Origin: Actinomycetota bacterium
GTDB taxonomy: Bacteria; Cyanobacteriota; Vampirovibrionia; Obscuribacterales; Obscuribacteraceae
Direction: 5' to 3'
DNA: 6,401 nt
NCBI GenBank assembly: GCA_903970355.1
Contig: CAJCIF010000063.1
Span: forward strand, 1 to 6,401
Both the position numbers and the translations under genes were made by a program. Below the pieces are notes generated by a model. That model ran no database searches, had not been told where the DNA came from, and worked only from the letters and a program-made list of their open reading frames with translations. Below, piece by piece: positions 1 through 4,094 of this stretch. How positions within the stretch are numbered: the first letter of the stretch is position 1; each line of letters starts with the position of its first letter.

Positions 1-620
1 TGATGATTATTGTGCCAGCCTTCTCCTAATCCCAATATTCCTACCCACCAAACATTGACACCATCATCATTGGTAGCAAAATTCTTGTAGCCCATTTTTT
101 GAAGATGGCACGTAACATTCAATAGTTGAGGAATCATAAAGACGCAAATCGATGATGCAAGATTTGCCCAGAAAACCGTCGCTCCGAAAAGAGAGAAGAG
201 AAGGGCTCTGTAGACAATGTTCATGAGCAAACACAAAGTCATTCCATTCAAGAATCGGCTTTTCGGTTCAAGCATTCTGTAAAAATCGTTGCAGAGAAGG
301 TCCTTGCACGATCTAGCCAGGTGCATTTTCGAAAGATAAGTTTGATTTTCAAAAAGCCAACCCAAAAGCGCATAACGCATGCCTTTGAGGGGTGTATGCG
401 GATCAAGCGGTGTATCTGAATATCTATGATGGGCTCTATGTATAGCCGCCCACCATATAGGAGGCCCCTGAAAGGTGAGATAACCGCCTGCTACCAGTAA
501 GTATTCGAAGGCCGGTTTGCAGCGCAAAGCTCGGTGGGCGAGCAAACGATGGTAACCAATTGTGATCCCCAGCCCGTGCCACAAATAAAAGAGAAGAAAC
601 AAAACTACAAAGGTGGCCAC
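1..620 (-). CDS. Fatty acid desaturase (delta-9 / acyl-CoA desaturase type), 3' end cut by window edge
   Basis: An integral-membrane di-iron desaturase that would put a double bond into acyl chains and so adjust membrane fluidity. About 206 residues are visible. All three histidine boxes can be seen: HRLLAH at residues 24-29 inside GITIGYHRLLAHRA, HRAHH at 61-65 followed by RYSDTPLDPHTPLKG, and the third box (GEGWHNNH) at about 199-206, where the window ends. The conserved N-x-x-x-H of the family appears as NVTCH at 168-172. Hydrophobic stretches lie before box 1, between boxes 1 and 2, and around 127-167. I chose GTG at 620 because a perfect AGGAGG (625-630) lies 4 nt upstream and a TATAAT lies further up at 663-668. 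The in-frame ATG at 674 would add 18 residues but lies upstream of the predicted transcription start. Family relatives often have a longer N-terminus, so the start is only moderately sure. The delta-9 position is inferred from the family. Confidence 0.92.
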   Translation of the reverse strand, partial: MATFVVLFLLFYLWHGLGITIGYHRLLAHRALRCKPAFEYLLVAGGYLTFQGPPIWWAAIHRAHHRYSDTPLDPHTPLKGMRYALLGWLFENQTYLSKMHLARSCKDLLCNDFYRMLEPKSRFLNGMTLCLLMNIVYRALLFSLFGATVFWANLASSICVFMIPQLLNVTCHLQKMGYKNFATNDDGVNVWWVGILGLGEGWHNNH

Positions 621-624
621 CGAA

Positions 625-630
625 CCTCCT
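625..630 (-). promoter_or_regulatory. Ribosome binding site deciding the desaturase start
   Basis: A perfect AGGAGG reads on the minus strand 4 nt before the GTG at 620. It is much stronger than anything in front of the in-frame ATG at 674, and is the main reason for choosing the GTG. The spacing is slightly short. Confidence 0.7.
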
Positions 631-633
631 AAT

Positions 634-654
634 GACAACAAATATATTGTTGTC
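634..654. promoter_or_regulatory. Operator-like palindrome over the predicted desaturase transcription start
   Basis: A perfect 8-bp inverted repeat: arms GACAACAA (634-641) and TTGTTGTC (647-654) separated by ATATA. It lies directly downstream of the TATAAT and just upstream of the AGGAGG. A repressor bound here would block initiation. TetR- and GntR-type regulators are known to act on desaturase genes in other bacteria; which family would bind here cannot be told from the site. Confidence 0.5.
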
Positions 655-680
655 CTCAGTCGATTATACGTCATGAGGAC
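652..680. promoter_or_regulatory. Second inverted repeat spanning the -10 of the desaturase promoter
   Basis: Arms GTCCTCA (652-658) and TGAGGAC (674-680) form a perfect 7-bp inverted repeat with a 15-bp spacer that contains the TATAAT. The half-sites are 22 bp apart centre to centre, about two helical turns, so a dimer could contact both on one DNA face. It overlaps the palindrome at 634-654 by three bases, so the two sites could compete. Confidence 0.4.
663..668 (-). promoter_or_regulatory. Probable -10 element of the desaturase promoter
   Basis: A perfect TATAAT reads on the minus strand 43 nt before the GTG start, predicting a transcript that begins near 656. The -35 region is poor: the best candidate is GGGACG at 685-690, matching 3 of 6 bases with a 16-bp spacer. 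A good -10 with a bad -35, plus the flanking inverted repeats, suggests a regulated promoter. Confidence 0.6.
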
Positions 681-708
681 TTTTCGTCCCCGTAAGTTAT
701 TGTCGTAT

Positions 709-734
709 TAAGAGAAATGCGCAGCTTATGCGCA
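709..734 (-). terminator. Weak possible terminator after the TPR gene
   Basis: On the minus strand two TGCGCA blocks (729-734 and 718-723) form a 6-bp stem with a 5-base loop, followed by TTTCTCTT. It lies 43 nt beyond the TPR stop and before the desaturase promoter. The T run is broken and the stem short, so termination would be inefficient. Confidence 0.35.
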
Positions 735-776
735 ACTTAAGCAGTTACGTAAATATTTGAGACAAATTAACTGGTA

Positions 777-1922
777 TCAGTTTCGGTACCAGAGTGCGAG
801 TGGCCGGGTTGAGTTGCAAATTTGCTCTTCCGTTTCACTTATGTGCTTATCCAACAATTCTTTATTGGAAATGGCCCGGGCAGCCAATTCCGCTGCTTCC
901 GCGTTTTTGCCAAGCCTTTCCAGAACTTTTGATAATGTTTCTGTTGCTCTTATATAGTTCGGCGATATCTCGCTGCTTTTCACTCGAGTTGCATCCAGTG
1001 CATTGCGCAAATAGTGTTCAGCTTCTTCCAATCGTCCTTGTGCAAATCTTAGTTCGCCTAAAGCTACGTAGCAAGGTCCAGTTGCTTGGGCCGGATTCGT
1101 CTCCTTTTCGGCTTCTGCCATCGCCTTTGCGAGAAGATCTTCTGCTTCATCCAAAAGTGATTTTCTGATGCACACTCGCGCAAGATTTGAACTTGCGGTA
1201 ATGAATATAGCCCTCTGGTATCCTCCTCGTTTTTTTGTAGAGGACGAACTTTCAGTTAGCGTTTTATAGGCGGCATCGAGATTTCCCAATTCCAAATCAC
1301 AGTAGCCGATGTTATTGAGAAAGACAGTGCGGGCTAGTCCGCCGCGAGCTCTTGCAAGGCATCCTTCAAACAAACCTTTTGCTTGTTCATATCTTCCCTG
1401 CCCGAGATATCCAAGCGCTATAAAATTTTGTAGTTGTGCTTCAACGCCATTTCCAATCTTGAAAAATCGAAATCGCCGATAAGCCACAACCAAAATACCA
1501 GCCAAGGTTTCCACTTCTACAAACCGAGCTTCGGAAAGCATGATGCGCAGTTGGGTATCAACCAGATACATAAGCGCCAGAAACGTCAAGGGGAAAGTAA
1601 AAAGGGTCGGTTTTATATTCCGAGCCACCATTATTTTCGCCCGCTCAATTTGCCCTCTTTGAAGGGCTTTGGCGGCATTTGAGGCCGGTAGAAAAAGAAT
1701 GATATTCAAAGCGATTATTGCCACGAGCATAAGTACGACACCAGCAAAGCAACTCTCGTGCACAGTAAATCCCAGAAACATGAGACCAACACAAAGCGCA
1801 ACCGTACTCACGAAAGCAATTGCGATTTCGGTTAAACGACGGCGGAATGCAATCGAACCTAGTCTGGCACCTTCGTCCTCGACTATTTGCCTTAACTTTT
1901 CGGGAAGGTTTTCGGATGGCAA
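777..1922 (-). CDS. Membrane-anchored tetratricopeptide repeat protein
   Basis: A 381-residue protein with a cytoplasmic-looking charged start, two clear transmembrane helices at about 33-53 and 58-78, a third hydrophobic stretch near 105-121, and then helical repeats to the C-terminus. At least five TPR units can be seen from about residue 158, for example LGYLGQGRYEQAKGLFEGCL, IGYCDLELGNLDAAYKTL and ALGELRFAQGRLEEAEHYL, with the usual small and aromatic positions. TPRs bind proteins; the partner is unknown and I do not assign a function. The start is TTG, the only candidate between an in-frame upstream stop and the first membrane helix, and it lacks a good Shine-Dalgarno. It begins 19 bases after the DAHP synthase stop, so it is probably co-transcribed and may depend on translational coupling. 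Nothing in it suggests a role in aromatic biosynthesis. Confidence 0.82.
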   Translation of the reverse strand: MPSENLPEKLRQIVEDEGARLGSIAFRRRLTEIAIAFVSTVALCVGLMFLGFTVHESCFAGVVLMLVAIIALNIILFLPASNAAKALQRGQIERAKIMVARNIKPTLFTFPLTFLALMYLVDTQLRIMLSEARFVEVETLAGILVVAYRRFRFFKIGNGVEAQLQNFIALGYLGQGRYEQAKGLFEGCLARARGGLARTVFLNNIGYCDLELGNLDAAYKTLTESSSSTKKRGGYQRAIFITASSNLARVCIRKSLLDEAEDLLAKAMAEAEKETNPAQATGPCYVALGELRFAQGRLEEAEHYLRNALDATRVKSSEISPNYIRATETLSKVLERLGKNAEAAELAARAISNKELLDKHISETEEQICNSTRPLALWYRN

Positions 1923-1941
1923 TTTCTTTTGAGATTACTTT

Positions 1942-2844
1942 TCAAAGTGAAACTGAGGCCGAGCGCAGCTTAACAGAGTTGTGTCCGAATGGGAACGACG
2001 AGAAATGACTATTATCGTTCTTATTTAATTTGCGCCCTACAACACCGGCCACTGCCCGTAAGCTTTCTGCAAGTGAAAGAGCTTCATCCAGTGACAGTGC
2101 CTGGCGCGCATCAGACACGGATTTTTCGGGCTCAGGATGACATTCCACCATCACTCCATCTGCACCACAAGCAATGGCAGCTCGAGCGAGATCTGCCACC
2201 AACTCATGCTTGCCGGCTGCATGACTGGGATCAGCAATGATCGGCAAATGAGTAATTTGCTTTAGGGCCGCAACAGCTCCAAGATCCAGAACGTTGCGGG
2301 TGAAGCCATCAAAACTTCTGATACCGCGTTCGCACAAAATGACGTTTGGATTGCCATTGCTCAAAATGTATTCGGCAGCCATGAGGAATTCTTCAATAGT
2401 GGCACTAAGACCTCGTTTAAGAAGTATCGGCTTAGTTTGGTGACCAAGTGCTTTTAAGAGTTCGAAGTTCTGCATATTGCGACTGCCCACTTGTAAAACA
2501 TCTGCATAACGGGCGACCAGATCGATTTGTTCGATCGACATCACTTCAGTAATGATTGGCATTCCGGAAAGAGCCCGAGCCTGTTCTAATAGGATCAATC
2601 CTTCTTCACCCAGGCCCTGAAATGCGTATGGTGATGTGCGAGGCTTAAACACTCCGCCGCGCAGGGCATGTATTCCGCCGCGAGACAGCTTCGCGCTCAC
2701 CTTGTCCATTTGGGCAGCACTTTCGACGGAACACGGTCCGGCGACAACCAATATTTCAGTTCCGCCGCAGGTTACGCCATTACCGATATGCACGGTCGTT
2801 TTGTGCTGTGCCTGGGATTTTGATGCCAATCTTGCTTCAATCAT
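1942..2844 (-). CDS. aroF: 3-deoxy-7-phosphoheptulonate (DAHP) synthase, type I-beta, without regulatory domain
   Basis: Condenses phosphoenolpyruvate and erythrose 4-phosphate to DAHP, the first step of the shikimate pathway to Phe, Tyr and Trp. The 300-residue protein is the TIM-barrel enzyme of the AroA/KDO8P-synthase-like subfamily. The four metal ligands of this family are present: Cys38 (GPCSVES), His208 (DPSHAAGKH), Glu234 (MVECHPEP) and Asp245 (SDARQAL). The substrate loop RGGVFKPRTSPYAFQG is at 62-77 and LLKRG at 141-145. Only about 30 residues precede the barrel, so the ferredoxin/ACT-like domain of the Thermotoga enzyme and the chorismate mutase domain of the Bacillus enzyme are both missing. 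The family core ends near residue 271; the last 29 residues are an unusual Ser/Asn/Phe-rich tail. ATG at 2844 has GGAG 7 nt upstream (2852-2855). Control is probably at the RNA level through the leader at 2885-3088. The symbol follows common annotation use for this family (aroG or aroA are also used). Confidence 0.95.
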   Translation of the reverse strand: MIEARLASKSQAQHKTTVHIGNGVTCGGTEILVVAGPCSVESAAQMDKVSAKLSRGGIHALRGGVFKPRTSPYAFQGLGEEGLILLEQARALSGMPIITEVMSIEQIDLVARYADVLQVGSRNMQNFELLKALGHQTKPILLKRGLSATIEEFLMAAEYILSNGNPNVILCERGIRSFDGFTRNVLDLGAVAALKQITHLPIIADPSHAAGKHELVADLARAAIACGADGVMVECHPEPEKSVSDARQALSLDEALSLAESLRAVAGVVGRKLNKNDNSHFSSFPFGHNSVKLRSASVSL

Positions 2845-2884
2845 TTCATTACTCCAAATTGCTCTGTATTTGCTTTGTCTTTAT

Positions 2885-2907
2885 CGAAACGCTCAAATTG
2901 CGTTTCG
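2885..2907 (-). promoter_or_regulatory. 8-bp hairpin holding the stop codon of the second leader ORF
   Basis: CGAAACGC and GCGTTTCG pair perfectly around a 7-base loop, and the loop contains the TGA of the small ORF at 2893-2961. No T run follows, so this is not an intrinsic terminator. A ribosome reaching the stop would melt it; one stalled on the aromatic codons would leave it folded. It ends about 30 bases before the DAHP synthase Shine-Dalgarno. I see no strong complement to that site, so how it might control translation is open. Confidence 0.5.
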
Positions 2908-2961
2908 CCAGCCCAATGCAAATCGCCAGGCAAAATAGGGGTAGTTGGATGGAAGTGGCAT
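2893..2961 (-). CDS. Second aromatic-rich leader peptide (22 codons) before DAHP synthase
   Basis: A small ORF beginning ATG at 2961 with AAGGA 8 nt upstream and ending TGA at 2893-2895. Its middle reads NYPYFAWRFALGW: six of 22 residues are aromatic (Tyr7, Tyr9, Phe10, Trp12, Phe14, Trp18), all three end products of the pathway that the downstream gene starts. Such composition is typical of leader peptides that sense charged tRNA by ribosome stalling. It lies past the intrinsic terminator at 2981-3008, so only readthrough transcripts or those from another promoter carry it. It is 48 nt upstream of the DAHP synthase start. The ORF and its ribosome site are seen directly; the sensing role is inferred, and chance cannot be excluded for so short an ORF. 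Confidence 0.65.
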   Translation of the reverse strand: MPLPSNYPYFAWRFALGWRNAI

Positions 2962-2975
2962 GAAAATAGTCCTTT

Positions 2976-3008
2976 AAAACAAAAAAACCGCAGACCTGAC
3001 GTCCGCGG
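2976..3008 (-). terminator. Rho-independent terminator in the DAHP synthase leader (attenuator)
   Basis: On the minus strand CCGCGGAC (3001-3008) pairs with GTCTGCGG (2988-2995) as an 8-bp G+C-rich stem with one G-T wobble and the loop GTCAG, followed at once by TTTTTTTGTTTT (2976-2987). This is a canonical intrinsic terminator. It lies 132 nt upstream of the DAHP synthase start and 30 nt after the stop of a Phe/Trp-rich leader ORF, the usual position of an attenuator. It could also serve as the end of the ClC-SRPBCC transcript. Confidence 0.88.
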
Positions 3009-3053
3009 CTCACCTGAGGTTCAAAAAGTGACTTACGTCACCCCAGGTGAACC
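3007..3053 (-). promoter_or_regulatory. 14-bp leader hairpin competing with the terminator
   Basis: On the RNA, GGUUCACCUGGGGU (3053 down to 3040) pairs with ACCUCAGGUGAGCC (3020 down to 3007) along 14 bp with two G-U wobbles. The upper arm is inside the last codons of the first leader peptide; the lower arm runs 2 bases into the 5' arm of the terminator. Two alternative folds share the region: GGUUCA with UGAACC (3048-3053 with 3018-3023), and GUGAC-GUAA-GUCAC (3028-3041) with a GNRA-type loop. UGACGU (3035-3040) could also pair with ACGUCA in the terminator loop (2997-3002). Such mutually exclusive folds are what an attenuator needs; which one is the antiterminator is not settled by eye. 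Confidence 0.65.
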
Positions 3054-3088
3054 TTGCTAAACCAGAATCGGAAAACTTGTTGACTCAT
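3038..3088 (-). CDS. First leader peptide (16 codons, Phe/Trp-rich) of the DAHP synthase attenuator
   Basis: The ORF reads MSQQVFRFWFSKVHLG and stops at TGA 3038-3040. Four of its 16 residues are aromatic and are packed into five codons (Phe6, Phe8, Trp9, Phe10). The 5' arm of a 14-bp hairpin starts two codons after Phe10, and an intrinsic terminator follows 30 nt after the stop. This is the classical layout of ribosome-mediated transcription attenuation: shortage of charged tRNA-Phe or tRNA-Trp would stall the ribosome and change the downstream fold. The gene downstream makes the precursor of exactly these amino acids. No Shine-Dalgarno is visible, and the promoter at 3100-3128 would give a 5' leader of only about five bases, so the ORF may be read from a nearly leaderless mRNA. 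The role is inferred. Confidence 0.75.
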   Translation of the reverse strand: MSQQVFRFWFSKVHLG

Positions 3089-3099
3089 AACTTTAAAAG

Positions 3100-3128
3100 A
3101 GCATAAGGCGGGGCTATAGTTTCGTCAA
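3100..3128 (-). promoter_or_regulatory. Sigma70-like promoter of the DAHP synthase leader
   Basis: TTGACG (3123-3128, 5 of 6 consensus bases) and TATGCT (3100-3105, 4 of 6) are separated by exactly 17 bp on the minus strand. Transcription would begin near 3093, just before the ATG of the first leader ORF at 3088. The promoter lies 25 bases beyond the stop of the SRPBCC-like gene, which makes DAHP synthase independent of the ClC transcript. Confidence 0.65.
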
Positions 3129-3152
3129 GCAAACGTATCGATGGCTTAAGCG

Positions 3153-3719
3153 CTAATTCAGCCCGCCCGCATCCGTTACCTGGACTTTGGTTTGTATTTC
3201 TTTGTTGTAGTCCGCTTCCGCGGTACTCTTGACCCGGGCCAATCTTGACTTCTCGCTGTCCAGGGTTTCGCGCCTTGTGACTTGATCGGCAAATGGAATG
3301 CTGAGATTAGTATCTATATAGTTTTTAAGCTCAAGGCGAGTGGTTAGCTTATCGGAAGAAGCATTCAGCATCCAGCTTCCGTACGCTTCCTTGAATTTAT
3401 CGGATTCGATCATGCGGTAATCGATTTTTTGATAGGGATACTCTGTTTCTTCCCACAGGCAATGCACCTTTCCGTAGACGGGCACGTTGGTTAATTGCTC
3501 ATCGATTTTGGCAACACGTCCGTCAAAAGCGATTGTTTTGCGACGAACGCTTTTGGCATCGCGCTCTTTTCTAATGGCATCAAATACAAACTTAGGCGGA
3601 GCTTTGATTTCAACGCTCTCTGAAATTGGTTTCAGTTTTGCCAAGGCAGGCGAAGGCAGGTATAACCCGACGCATATAGTAAGAATAAGTGGCCAAGCCA
3701 ACAAAGATGCCATCCGCAT
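3153..3719 (-). CDS. Exported SRPBCC/START-like protein of unknown function
   Basis: A 188-residue protein with a good Sec signal peptide: MRMAS start, hydrophobic core at about 5-21 and probable cleavage after PALA (residue 27). The mature part opens with SESVEIKAPPKFVFDAIRK, the pattern of SRPBCC-superfamily proteins (first strand, then the helix with a VF-x-x-I motif). The rest alternates strand-like segments and ends with a helix rich in Glu, Lys and Arg. This superfamily binds hydrophobic ligands, but no ligand or reaction can be named here. I chose ATG at 3719 because AGGA lies 9 nt upstream and the signal peptide is then of normal length; the frame also opens with TTG at 3749, and ATGs at 3728 and 3713. 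It starts 48 bases after the CBS stop, so it probably belongs to the ClC transcript. Confidence 0.72.
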   Translation of the reverse strand: MRMASLLAWPLILTICVGLYLPSPALAKLKPISESVEIKAPPKFVFDAIRKERDAKSVRRKTIAFDGRVAKIDEQLTNVPVYGKVHCLWEETEYPYQKIDYRMIESDKFKEAYGSWMLNASSDKLTTRLELKNYIDTNLSIPFADQVTRRETLDSEKSRLARVKSTAEADYNKEIQTKVQVTDAGGLN

Positions 3720-3767
3720 TGAGGCCATTCCTGGAAGCGAACCGAACAAAAACTACTTGCAACTATT

Positions 3768-4094
3768 CTAACTCTTCTCGGGCTCTACGTGTTGCTCTTC
3801 TTTAAGTGAAATTTCTAAGTCCTTTTTTTCGCTGCTTATTTCTGAAAAAAGCGACTCGACAACGTCACTTTGATGAATGATGCCAAGAAAGATATCCCGG
3901 TCGCAAACCGGTAACCATGCGTATTTGTCACGGGTAAAGAGATACAGAATATCCTCTAATGAATCAAGCGGGCTTACCGAAACCGGATAGCCCGTCATGA
4001 CGGATGCAACCGTCATGTCTTCAGGAATTTCGTTTAACTGCAGGACGTGTCCAATATCAGTTTGTGTAATGACACCAACCAGTTTTTTTTCCAC
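3768..4094 (-). CDS. C-terminal CBS-pair part of the ClC transporter, out of frame
   Basis: This 108-codon frame holds the rest of the regulatory domain of the ClC protein. It opens with the end of the first CBS motif (KKLVGVITQTDIGHVL), followed by a complete second CBS motif (VASVMTGYPVSVSPLDSLEDIL to FLGIIHQSDVVESLF) and an acidic/lysine-rich tail. CBS pairs bind adenine nucleotides and regulate the attached protein. The formal start would be GTG at 4094, but there is no Shine-Dalgarno and the frame begins in the middle of a CBS motif, so it is not an independent gene. It overlaps the ClC frame by 38 bases across an A8 tract. Removing one A joins the two frames into a continuous protein of about 579 residues, normal for a bacterial ClC with a CBS pair. 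Confidence 0.85.
   Translation of the reverse strand: MEKKLVGVITQTDIGHVLQLNEIPEDMTVASVMTGYPVSVSPLDSLEDILYLFTRDKYAWLPVCDRDIFLGIIHQSDVVESLFSEISSEKKDLEISLKEEQHVEPEKS

Noticed and set aside
620..674. ATG at 674 as the desaturase start.
   Set aside because: It is in frame and would lengthen the N-terminus, but it lies upstream of the TATAAT-derived transcription start, has no Shine-Dalgarno, and its codons would overlap two inverted repeats; GTG at 620 has a perfect AGGAGG. Still possible if another promoter is used.
2885..2907. The 8-bp hairpin as a second intrinsic attenuator terminator.
   Set aside because: It is followed by ATAAAGAC on the transcribed strand, without any U tract.
2985..3055. 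T-box riboswitch, because GGTGAGCCGCGG before the terminator recalls the T-box antiterminator sequence.
   Set aside because: The match is partial (no TGG-N-ACC core), there is no stem I with specifier loop in the short leader, and the aromatic leader peptide explains the structure better.
3768..4094. An independent two-CBS-domain protein.
   Set aside because: It begins inside a CBS motif, has no ribosome site, and its missing half is encoded in the overlapping ClC frame.
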